Shown piece by piece: positions 1 through 5,943 of a stretch of DNA of 6,098 bases. Origin of the DNA: DATKSS01 sp035468355 (GTDB taxonomy: Bacteria > Chloroflexota > Dormibacteria > Dormibacterales > Dormibacteraceae); assembly GCA_035468355.1 (NCBI GenBank), contig DATITA010000144.1, positions 1 through 6,098 of the forward strand, in the 5' to 3' direction. Below the pieces are notes generated by a model, which made no database searches, was not told the DNA's origin, and worked only from the letters and a program-made list of their open reading frames with translations. Position 1 is the first letter of the stretch. Each line of letters starts with the position of its first letter. The position numbers were made by a program, and so were the translations under genes.

Positions 1-834
1 ATGCTCGGTCGCCCATGAGCTGTGAGGGGTCAGGATGACGTTGGGAAGCGACCACAGCTCCGACTCCGGTGAGAGGGGCTCAGTCTCTGTCACGTCGAGG
101 TACGCGCCTCCCAGGTGGCCTGACTTGAGCGCATCGATCAATGCGTCCTCGTCGATCAAGCCGCCGCGCGCGATGTTCGCTACCCACGCGCCTTTGGGGA
201 GGGCTGCGAGCTGGGTCTTGCCCACCAGGGCCCTCGTCGCGCCGGTCAGAGGCACCGACAGGATGAGAAGGTCGGTTTCCGGAAGGCGCGCCTCCCAATC
301 GGTGGCGGCGATGACGCCCGCGTCGTCACCGGGATTCCGCCGTACGCCGGTCACGTCCACCCCGAACGGTCGCAGCCGCTCGCCGATGGCGCGGCCGATG
401 CTGCCATAGCCATAGATCAGGGCGCGCTTTCCGTGGAGCTCGGACAGCGATGGCGGCCGTTTCAGCCACTCGCGCCGGTCCTGGGCCCGGACGAGCTCCG
501 GAAGACCCTTGAGTCCGGCCAACAGCCCCATGACCACGTACTCGGAGATTGGAATCGCGCCCACGCCGGCGCCGTTGGTCAGTATCACGTTTCGCTCTTG
601 GAGAAGACCGAGCGGCCAGCCATCGACCCCGGTGCCGGCGGTGGTCACCCACTTGAGGTCGGCTCCGGCCTTGATCGCGCGTTCCAGGTTGTTGATGCCG
701 AAGTCAACCCAAAACACCTCGGCTCCCGGAAGGGCGGCATGGCAGCTGTCGGTGTCGGAGTACCAGGCGATCTCATGGTCGGAGGGAAGCCGCGAAAGCA
801 TGGGCCGCACACGCTCGGGCAAAACGACCTTCAT
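1..834 (-). CDS. D-isomer-specific 2-hydroxyacid dehydrogenase, NAD(P)-dependent (C-terminus cut by window edge)
   Basis: A cytoplasmic oxidoreductase that interconverts a 2-hydroxyacid and its 2-oxoacid using NAD(P)H; the substrate cannot be read from sequence. Reading the minus strand from ATG at 834 gives 278 residues with no stop before the edge. The Rossmann nucleotide-binding loop GYGSIG is at residues 142-147. The family catalytic triad is present: Arg223 in NIARGGLIDEDAL, Glu252 in DVTETEPL, and His271 in LTPHSSW, with the usual spacings of 29 and 48 residues from the Arg. Family members are about 310-330 residues, so roughly 40 C-terminal residues lie outside. The start is supported by the typical opening MKVVLPERV. 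There is no clear Shine-Dalgarno sequence, but a -10-like GACAAT ends 6 nt upstream, so the mRNA may be leaderless. It is divergent from the M19 dipeptidase gene. The family call is secure; the subfamily (phosphoglycerate, glyoxylate/hydroxypyruvate or other) is not. Confidence 0.93.
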   Translation of the reverse strand, partial: MKVVLPERVRPMLSRLPSDHEIAWYSDTDSCHAALPGAEVFWVDFGINNLERAIKAGADLKWVTTAGTGVDGWPLGLLQERNVILTNGAGVGAIPISEYVVMGLLAGLKGLPELVRAQDRREWLKRPPSLSELHGKRALIYGYGSIGRAIGERLRPFGVDVTGVRRNPGDDAGVIAATDWEARLPETDLLILSVPLTGATRALVGKTQLAALPKGAWVANIARGGLIDEDALIDALKSGHLGGAYLDVTETEPLSPESELWSLPNVILTPHSSWATEH

Positions 835-974
835 GCGTCAATTGTCGGAGCCGCGCGCAGCGTGCGTCGAAGCCGAGTCGCGGTCCCTTCGCGTATCCGG
901 CGAAGTGGGGAGGAGGTCCCCACCGGGAGCTTGGATTCGTATCCTTTGGGCACTATCAGCCGGGGGATGGCGAG
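835..974. promoter_or_regulatory. Divergent intergenic region between dehydrogenase and dipeptidase
   Basis: This 140-bp gap must hold promoters for both divergent genes. On the minus strand, GACAAT (plus positions 841-846) ends 6 nt before the dehydrogenase ATG. On the plus strand, TATCCT at 940-945 is a possible -10 for the dipeptidase, with no convincing -35. A purine-rich GGGGGA at 962-967 sits 7 nt before the GTG start at 975 and is a plausible ribosome binding site. The promoter calls are pattern matches only. I see no ORF of its own here. Confidence 0.45.
905..923. repeat. Perfect 7-bp inverted repeat, possible operator
   Basis: GTGGGGA (905-911) and TCCCCAC (917-923) are exact reverse complements separated by 5 nt (GGAGG). 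The repeat lies between the two divergent genes. Its right arm falls where the -35 of a promoter with TATCCT (940-945) as -10 would be. That placement suits a repressor operator; alternatively it is a hairpin in a longer leader RNA. No T-run follows, so a terminator is unlikely. Confidence 0.45.
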
Positions 975-2027
975 GTGACGAGCAGGCAGGCGGCACAGCT
1001 CCACGGCGACGCGGTAGTCGTCGACTGTCACAACGACATCGCGATGTCGCTCGCGCTCCGAGAGCTGAACGGTGATCGCGGCACTCTCAAACACCGATGG
1101 ATCCCTGAGCTCCGAGCCGGCGGCGTCGACGTGCAAGTCATGCCGATATACGTTGGCGACGAGCCGCCTGAGGCCGCACTGCGTTCATCGCTGTTCCGTT
1201 TGCAGCGGGTGCTTGACGAGGTCGCGGCCAACCCCCAGAACGTCTCCTTATGCCTGGATGGAGCTCAGATCGACGCGGCGACCAGGGTGGGCAAGATCGC
1301 AATGGTTCTCGCCCTGGAAGGCTGCCATCAGTTCGCCAACGATGCCAGCTTGGTGCGCACCTTTCACCAACTCGGCGTACGCATGATTTCGTTCACTCAT
1401 TTCGGCAGGACGGCGCTGGCAGATGGAACGGCCGAGGACGGAACCGGTGGCAGGCTCACCCGCCTCGGCGTAGCTGTGCTGAAGGAAATGGAGCGCCTCG
1501 GCATCCTGATGGATGTCTCGCACCTCGGCATCGCCGGCGTAGATCACATTCTCGAGTTGGCGACGCGGCCGATAATCGCATCTCATTCGAATGCTCGCGC
1601 TGTGTTCGATGTCCATCGCAACATTTCGGACCGACAACTCCAGGCTATCGGTGCGACTGGCGGAGTCATCGGAGTGAACCTCCTTCCAGGGATTGTGAAC
1701 GCCGAAAAGCCAACTATGGAAGGCGTGCTTGAGCAGGTTGACCATCTTGTGGAGGTTGTCGGCATCGATCACGTTGGACTCGGACCCGACTTCATCGCCG
1801 ATTACTTCCGAGAGCGCTACCCGGATTCGTCGCGGCTGATGCAAGAGGGGATTGACGCGCGGGCTGAGATTCCAGGGCTTGTGAGGTCAAGCGATTTGCC
1901 GCGATTTACCGAAGCCCTCGTCGACCACGGCTACTCTGAGCTGCAGGTCCGCAAGATTCTCGGCGAAAACTTCCTCAGAGTATTTCGCAACGTGATGGGC
2001 GTCCCGAACAACTCAGCCATGGTCTGA
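975..2027 (+). CDS. Membrane dipeptidase-like zinc metallopeptidase, family M19
   Basis: A zinc hydrolase of the renal (membrane) dipeptidase family, which cleaves dipeptides, often with a D- or dehydro-residue at the C-terminal position. The product is 350 residues, normal for bacterial members. Expected metal ligands are all visible: His19 and Asp21 (DCHNDIAMSL), the bridging Glu115 (ALEGCHQF), His183 (MDVSHLG) and His204 (IIASHSNARAV). Other family landmarks are HRNISD at 214-219 (substrate-binding Arg215), GLGPDF around Asp272, and the C-terminal ILGENFLRVF. No signal peptide or membrane segment is seen, so it is probably cytoplasmic, unlike the GPI-anchored mammalian enzyme. The GTG start is chosen because GGGGGA lies 7 nt upstream and HxD falls at the usual distance from the N-terminus. 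It is divergent from the hydroxyacid dehydrogenase gene. The exact substrate is unknown. Confidence 0.95.
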   Translation: MTSRQAAQLHGDAVVVDCHNDIAMSLALRELNGDRGTLKHRWIPELRAGGVDVQVMPIYVGDEPPEAALRSSLFRLQRVLDEVAANPQNVSLCLDGAQIDAATRVGKIAMVLALEGCHQFANDASLVRTFHQLGVRMISFTHFGRTALADGTAEDGTGGRLTRLGVAVLKEMERLGILMDVSHLGIAGVDHILELATRPIIASHSNARAVFDVHRNISDRQLQAIGATGGVIGVNLLPGIVNAEKPTMEGVLEQVDHLVEVVGIDHVGLGPDFIADYFRERYPDSSRLMQEGIDARAEIPGLVRSSDLPRFTEALVDHGYSELQVRKILGENFLRVFRNVMGVPNNSAMV

Positions 2028-2123
2028 CGCCAGCTTCGGACCACGCGGTTTCGGTCTGCCCATCGAGAGGTCACGCTCTCCTTCTACGCAACCGGTCTGC
2101 TCGCGGGTGATAATTCCACGCGG
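2028..2123. other. Short intergenic gap with weak hairpin and -10-like box
   Basis: A 96-bp gap between the dipeptidase and the secreted protein. GAGAG (2065-2069) and CTCTC (2076-2080) could form a 5-bp stem with a 6-nt loop; it has no clear U-tract and is a poor terminator. GATAAT at 2109-2114 resembles a -10 box and ends 9 nt before the TTG start at 2124, with no good -35. The gap happens to have no stop codon in the frame shared by both flanking genes. It has no upstream start other than rare CTG codons. Confidence 0.35.
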
Positions 2124-3533
2124 TTGTACATCGCCGCGCGTAGGTCCCGGAGTCGACGTCTGTTGCTGATCGGCGCGGTCATCGCTCTGGCCGTGCTGCC
2201 TGCCGGCAACACCTCACACGCCGTGCCCCACTTCAGCCGGATCATTGGGCCGGCCACGATGGTGGCAGCCGGCATGGACCTCCGCAGCGGCCCGCTTCGC
2301 AGCTCCAGTCTTGCCGCCGGCGTCCCACGGGCCACCTCGTCCTTCTATGTGTACGGCTCGTACATCGATGCGTGCGGTCTGAGCGCGACCACCGAATGTC
2401 CCCTCTACAACGATGGGGCAAGTGAAACGGTGCCCCCGGCCGGTGGCATGACGATCCTCGACTTCGGGGCTCCCTGTTTCGAGCCGGCGACACTGGCGTG
2501 GGGCTCCCAGCTCTTCAACAGCCAGAGCTGCACGCCCGACGCCACGTTCGTGGTCCTGGCTCGGGCATGGCTGCGCGGCTATCAGACCAATCCGAATCGC
2601 GCGGCCTCGCCCAGCTACGTGCTGGCGGCGGGCACGAGCAACAGCCTCACCGCGGCGGTGCCTGACTACGCCCTGACGGCGGGGGAGATGTCACTGCACG
2701 GCCAGGCATGGTTCACGTCGGTGATCAGTCCCATCGCCGCGGTAGCCCGAAGCCTCCCGGCACCGGTGACAATCTGGGCGGGCAACGACATCGAGGAATC
2801 GAGCGACGGCAGCTGGTACGACGGGCCGACCACCGCCGCCTGGGTTGACGCCTACGCCGCGGCGTCCGGCGCGTCCAAGCCCTGCGTCGCGAGCCGGGAT
2901 GCCCTGATGGCCGACTACGGCGACTACGTGCCCAATGAACCGGGATGGTCGGTGGCCGCCGTTTACCACGTCTCGTGGCAGGCGGCGCCGGCCTGCCCCG
3001 TGCCCGAGATCTACCGCACCGTGAACGCCAGCGAGTGGCAGAGCCTGAACCTCGCTGCCCAGAACATGGGACTTCCAAGGATGGAGTTCACGGGTGTGCT
3101 GTCGGAAGGCGGAGCGGCCGGAAGCCTGAGCGCGCTGGACAGCTGGAACGCTCTCACAAACACGAGCGGGCAAGCGGCGCCCTTCTTGAGCGTCATCGCC
3201 GTAACAGGTCCCGTCGCGCCGGAGGTGCCCGACCCTCCGACTGCGGTCACAGCGGTTCCCGGGCCGGGGCTGGCCACGGTCAGCTGGTCGGCTCCGGCCT
3301 GGGATGGAGGCGCCGGCGTCACGGCTTACACGGTGGACGTATACGCGGGACCGACCCTTACCCAGGTCGTCACGGTCGGTGGCTGGCCGGTGCCGGAGGC
3401 GACCATCATCTCAGGGCTCGCCAACCGCACCTCGTACACGTTTTACGTGAGGGCGACCAACCGGGTGGGAGATGGGCCCCTGTCTCTGCCATCGATCAGC
3501 GTGGCTCCCAGCGGGCCCCTCCCGGTGCGATGA
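2124..3533 (+). CDS. Secreted protein with uncharacterised N-terminal domain and C-terminal fibronectin type III domain
   Basis: Predicted exported protein of 469 residues. An arginine-rich n-region (residues 6-12) precedes a hydrophobic core (13-27) and a likely signal peptidase I site after SHA (Ala33). Residues about 70-360 form a domain I cannot assign. It has strand-like segments ending in acidic residues, such as VTIWAGNDIEES (Asp222, Glu224, Glu225), PVPEIY (Glu295) and RMEFTGVLSE (Glu321, Glu328), a pattern reminiscent of TIM-barrel glycoside hydrolases; this is inference only. Six cysteines (84, 92, 118, 136, 254, 291) could form disulfides outside the cell. Residues about 370-462 are a clear Fn3 domain: PDPPTAVTAV, TVSWSAPAWDGG, ITAY-like VTAYTV, LANRTSYTFYVRATNRVG. 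The TTG start is the only common start codon in frame that gives a complete signal peptide. There is no strong Shine-Dalgarno sequence. Fn3 modules in bacterial secreted proteins often join domains or bind polysaccharide. The export and Fn3 calls are firm; enzymatic activity is unproven. Confidence 0.85.
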   Translation: MYIAARRSRSRRLLLIGAVIALAVLPAGNTSHAVPHFSRIIGPATMVAAGMDLRSGPLRSSSLAAGVPRATSSFYVYGSYIDACGLSATTECPLYNDGASETVPPAGGMTILDFGAPCFEPATLAWGSQLFNSQSCTPDATFVVLARAWLRGYQTNPNRAASPSYVLAAGTSNSLTAAVPDYALTAGEMSLHGQAWFTSVISPIAAVARSLPAPVTIWAGNDIEESSDGSWYDGPTTAAWVDAYAAASGASKPCVASRDALMADYGDYVPNEPGWSVAAVYHVSWQAAPACPVPEIYRTVNASEWQSLNLAAQNMGLPRMEFTGVLSEGGAAGSLSALDSWNALTNTSGQAAPFLSVIAVTGPVAPEVPDPPTAVTAVPGPGLATVSWSAPAWDGGAGVTAYTVDVYAGPTLTQVVTVGGWPVPEATIISGLANRTSYTFYVRATNRVGDGPLSLPSISVAPSGPLPVR

Positions 3534-3543
3534 CACACCCGTG

Positions 3544-4146
3544 TTAACAGGTGCCTTCTGGCACCGTCGTCGTCGTTTCGCGGAATACCAGTGAGTATCC
3601 GCGACGGGGTTTGTTGATCAGGTCGACCGGAACGTCGAGGTCAAACAGGATCTTGCGAATGCGCTGCACGTAGTTGCGCACCTCTTCGGGAAACAACGCC
3701 GGGTCAGACCACGCCATCGAAAGAATCTGGCCCGTCGTGAAGTACCGGTGGGGGTGGCCGAGCAGGAACTGCAGCAGCTGGAACTCACGGTTGGTGAGGC
3801 TCGTCTCGCGCCCCCGGTGCCGAACCGCCCGGCGCACGGGGTCCAGCCACAGGCCCTGCAGCTCCCAGACCCTGCGGTTCCAGAGGTCCATGCGCATTTC
3901 GTAGCCCTTCATCTGGTCGCCGATGACGGCGAGGTCCTCGCTGGCGGCTTGCTGAGCAGGCACGGGGAGTTTGGCGAGGTCGCGCTGCACGCGGTCGAGG
4001 ATCCCGTGCTTGAACTCCAGAAGGTCGGCGTAGATGCTCATCCAGTGCCGCGCGTCCTCCCAGTGGCTGGTCTTGAGGTCCTCCCCAGGCATGGGCCGTG
4101 CGGTACGCACTTTTCCAGGCGCCCGCCTCTTGGTGGTCGTCGCCAT
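3544..4146 (-). CDS. Receiver-less OmpR/PhoB-type winged-helix transcriptional regulator with novel N-terminal helical domain
   Basis: A 200-residue DNA-binding protein. Residues about 100-188 match the OmpR/PhoB C-terminal effector domain: LDPVRRAVRH followed by LTNREFQLLQFLLGHP, the turn TTGQILSMAW, the recognition-helix region EEVRNYVQRIRKILF, and the wing-end NKPRRGYSLVF. There is no receiver domain. Residues about 28-97 form a predicted all-helical segment instead, with IYADLLEFKHGILDRVQ and LWNRRVWELQ, and no phosphorylatable Asp motif. This segment resembles the 113-residue protein encoded divergently (about 18 identities over 63 aligned positions by hand count). Start: ATG at 4146 is preferred to a start 53 codons upstream at 4305, which would run through the divergent gene with unlikely composition. 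TACACT ends 6 nt before this ATG with no good Shine-Dalgarno sequence, suggesting a leaderless mRNA. The basic N-terminus (residues 6-16) may add DNA contacts. It probably regulates its own divergent promoter region; targets are unknown. Confidence 0.85.
   Translation of the reverse strand: MATTTKRRAPGKVRTARPMPGEDLKTSHWEDARHWMSIYADLLEFKHGILDRVQRDLAKLPVPAQQAASEDLAVIGDQMKGYEMRMDLWNRRVWELQGLWLDPVRRAVRHRGRETSLTNREFQLLQFLLGHPHRYFTTGQILSMAWSDPALFPEEVRNYVQRIRKILFDLDVPVDLINKPRRGYSLVFRETTTTVPEGTC
3550..3565. terminator. Small hairpin at a convergent gene junction, possible terminator
   Basis: GGTGCC (3550-3555) and GGCACC (3560-3565) pair perfectly around a 4-nt loop. It lies 17 nt past the stop of the secreted protein and inside the last codons of the convergent regulator gene. 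The position suits a terminator for the plus-strand transcript, but there is no T-run on either side, so the function is weakly supported. Confidence 0.3.
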
Positions 4147-4198
4147 CGTTCCAGTGTAGTTACTGAACTTCTTATGGACCGTCCGGTATCTATAAGGC
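4147..4198. promoter_or_regulatory. 52-bp divergent promoter/operator region with nested inverted repeats
   Basis: This is the only space between the divergent regulator and its paralogous small gene. Minus-strand TACACT (plus 4153-4158) ends 6 nt before the regulator ATG. Plus-strand TATCTA (4187-4192) ends 6 nt before the small gene ATG, with a weak -35-like CTGAAC at 4163-4168 (18-bp spacing). Inverted repeats: AGTT/AACT (4158-4161 and 4166-4169), and a nearly concentric pair in which CTTAT/ATAAG (4171-4175 and 4192-4196) encloses ACCG/CGGT (4178-4181 and 4184-4187). The two promoters must be close enough to interfere. An autoregulatory operator is likely but inferred. Confidence 0.5.
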
Positions 4199-4540
4199 AT
4201 GCGCGAAGTGCAAAGTGCGGACAGGCGGCCCGACATCGAGGCCGCCACCAGGGGCGGCGACTGGGCGCAGCGCATGGACGACGAGGGGATGCCCGAGGAC
4301 GCCAACCTCGCTCAGGCGCTCTACTGGACCCAGATCTACGCTCAGATCCTGGTCATGGAGGAGTCAGTCCTGGATCGCATCCGGCAGCTCATGCGCCGCC
4401 AGTCCTCGGAAGCCCGCCGCGAGGTGGAGCTGACCAACGTCCCCGTCGTCGTCGCGCAAGCCGAGCGGTTTCGCAGGCGTCACGGCTACTGGTCGGCACG
4501 CGTCCGCGAGCTTCAGACGGTCGTCAAAAAGCAAGTCTAG
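4199..4540 (+). CDS. Small helical protein paralogous to the N-terminal domain of the divergent winged-helix regulator
   Basis: A 113-residue protein of no named family that I recognise. From residue about 40 it is predicted helical and lines up with residues 34-97 of the divergent regulator. IYAQILVMEESVLDRIR (46-62) matches IYADLLEFKHGILDRVQ there. WSARVRELQ (98-106) matches WNRRVWELQ, with a one-residue length difference between the blocks. Invariant positions include Ile46, Tyr47, Ala48, Leu58, Asp59, Arg60, Trp98, Arg101, Val102, Glu104, Leu105 and Gln106. It stops exactly where the regulator's DNA-binding domain would begin, ending in a basic KKQV tail. It has no signal peptide, membrane segment or DNA-binding motif. 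It may be a partner, competitor or modulator of the regulator; this is inference. ATG at 4199 has no properly spaced Shine-Dalgarno sequence. Its TAG stop overlaps the stop of the convergent M20 gene. Confidence 0.78.
   Translation: MREVQSADRRPDIEAATRGGDWAQRMDDEGMPEDANLAQALYWTQIYAQILVMEESVLDRIRQLMRRQSSEARREVELTNVPVVVAQAERFRRRHGYWSARVRELQTVVKKQV
4537..4540. other. Shared CTAG: overlapping stop codons of convergent genes
   Basis: The palindrome CTAG provides the plus-strand stop TAG (4538-4540) of the small helical gene and the minus-strand stop TAG (plus 4537-4539) of the M20 gene. The coding regions overlap by four bases with no room for a conventional intergenic terminator. Confidence 0.9.
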
Positions 4541-5943
4541 GCGCCCGACTCCGCGGCCAGCCCGCAGATGAATCGGATCACTGCCTCGATCCCCCGGTGG
4601 TAGTTGTCGACGGCGAAGTGCTCGTTGGGCGAGTGCACCGCCGAGTCGGATTGAGCCACGCCGCTGATCACCATCGGGGCGCCGAGCGCCTCCTGGAAGT
4701 CCACGGAAACGGGGATTGAGCCGCCGACCCGGATCAAAGATGTGGCCTTGCCGAAGGCCTCTTTGTAAGCGGCTCGCAGAGCGCGGGCAGGCGGGTGGTC
4801 GATCCCGCACAGGACGGGCGGCGCAGCGCCAAGGACCTCCAGCCTCACCTCCACCCCGGGCGTCGTCAGCTCCTGCACCTGCTTCTCGAGCGCCGCCAGG
4901 ATGGTCTTCCAGTCCTGGTTTGGAACCAGCCGCATGCTGATCTTGGCCGAGGCGCGGGCCGGGATGACCGTCTTCTTGCCCTCCCCGGTGAAGCCGCCGA
5001 CGATGCCGTTGGCGTCGAGCGTCGGCCGGCTTCCGGTCCGCTCCAGGGCGAGGAACTCCGGCTCGCCCTCGAGAGCGCGCGCGCCTGTCAGACGCAGGAC
5101 GGCGGCTGCGTACCGCTCGTCCTTGGTCTTCCAGTCGGCCAGCTCCTCTGCCGAAGGGGAGGCGACGGCGTCGTAGAAACCGGGGATGGTGACGTGGCCG
5201 TTGCGGTCCTTCAGCTCCCCGACGATTCGGGCCAGGGTGTTGATCGGGTTGGGCGCCACGCCGCCGAACGACCCCGAATGCAGGTCGACCGCCGCCCCGC
5301 TGGCGTGCAGCTCGACGTAGAGGAGGCCGCGCAGGGAAGTGGCGATGGTCGGGTTCTCGTCCTCGTCCAGCCCGCTGTCCCAGATCAACACGGAGTCCGT
5401 CTTGAGCTTCGCTGCATTGGCCCTGATGTAGCGCGGCAGCGCCTCGCCGGTGATCTCCTCCTCGCCCTCGAGGATGAAGCGAAGGTTGAGCGGTGGGCCG
5501 CCGGCCGCGAAGAGGTGCTCGACCGCCTTGACCGTGGCCATGTGGTTGCCCTTGTTGTCGGCCGCGCCGCGGGCGTAGATGTGGCCGTCGCGGATTACGG
5601 GCTCGAACGGCGGCGATTTCCACTCGTCCAATGGGTCGGGCGGCTGGACGTCGTAGTGCCCGTAGATGGTGAGGTGGGGGCGGCCGGGACGGCCGTTCCA
5701 GTCCGCGACCACCACTGGCAACTTGCCCTCGATCACCTCCACGATCTCGCTCTTCATGCCGAGGCGCTCGAACCGCTCGCTCAGCCAGCGAGCGTTGCGC
5801 AGGCAGTCCTCGCGACGCACCGGCAGCGTGCTCACGGAAGGGATGCGGAGCTCTTCGAGCAGGTCGGCGAGGTCGGTCGCCTGCGACGCCGCGGCGTGCC
5901 CGAGCGCCACCGCCATCAGCTTGTCGTCGCCGGCCGCCTTCAA
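4537..5943 (-). CDS. M20 family metallopeptidase (dipeptidase/carnosinase-like)
   Basis: A dinuclear zinc exopeptidase of the M20 family, closest in motifs to the CNDP/dipeptidase group that cleaves dipeptides or N-acylated amino acids in the cytoplasm. It is 468 residues, typical of the group. Motifs in order: LRIPSVST (32-39); His96 and Asp98 in IYGHYDVQPPDPLDEW; bridging Asp129 in RGAADNKGN; catalytic base Glu162 and ligand Glu163 in EGEEEITG; Asp189 in LIWDSG; dimerisation-domain DLHSGSFGG with His222; GGSIPV (408-411 region); and the last ligand His437 in VHSPNEHF. All expected catalytic residues are present. The TTG start is chosen because GAGG (5950-5953) lies 6 nt upstream and the codon overlaps the stop of the preceding gene as TTGA, suggesting translational coupling. 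ATG at 5916 (codon 10) is the alternative but lacks a ribosome site. It converges on the small helical gene. Confidence 0.95.
   Translation of the reverse strand: MKAAGDDKLMAVALGHAAASQATDLADLLEELRIPSVSTLPVRREDCLRNARWLSERFERLGMKSEIVEVIEGKLPVVVADWNGRPGRPHLTIYGHYDVQPPDPLDEWKSPPFEPVIRDGHIYARGAADNKGNHMATVKAVEHLFAAGGPPLNLRFILEGEEEITGEALPRYIRANAAKLKTDSVLIWDSGLDEDENPTIATSLRGLLYVELHASGAAVDLHSGSFGGVAPNPINTLARIVGELKDRNGHVTIPGFYDAVASPSAEELADWKTKDERYAAAVLRLTGARALEGEPEFLALERTGSRPTLDANGIVGGFTGEGKKTVIPARASAKISMRLVPNQDWKTILAALEKQVQELTTPGVEVRLEVLGAAPPVLCGIDHPPARALRAAYKEAFGKATSLIRVGGSIPVSVDFQEALGAPMVISGVAQSDSAVHSPNEHFAVDNYHRGIEAVIRFICGLAAESGA

Noticed and set aside
967..978. Tiny ATG-to-TGA frame of three codons overlapping the M19 GTG start
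   Set aside because: Any short reading frame can occur by chance; the ATG lies directly on the purine-rich ribosome site of the M19 gene and there is no sign of a leader peptide.
433..1075. Plus-strand open frames antisense to the dehydrogenase
   Set aside because: The minus strand encodes an unambiguous dehydrogenase with complete nucleotide-binding and catalytic motifs; these frames are shadows.
1248..1844. Minus-strand open frame of 198 codons antisense to the M19 gene
   Set aside because: No recognisable domain, and it is fully covered by a plus-strand gene with all M19 ligands.
2025..2124. Dipeptidase and secreted protein in one frame, separated by a single TGA with no other stop
   Set aside because: It could suggest stop-codon read-through or a broken fusion, but the dipeptidase has its normal C-terminus and the next protein begins with a signal peptide. 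An open 96-bp stretch is unremarkable in GC-rich DNA.
4147..4305. Upstream start at 4305 for the regulator, giving 253 residues
   Set aside because: The extra 53 residues would cross the divergent promoter region and overlap the start of the small gene, and look like random coding; ATG at 4146 has a better-placed promoter-like box.
3748..4719. Plus-strand open frame of 323 codons
   Set aside because: It is antisense to the winged-helix regulator, then out of frame with the small helical gene, and shows no domain.
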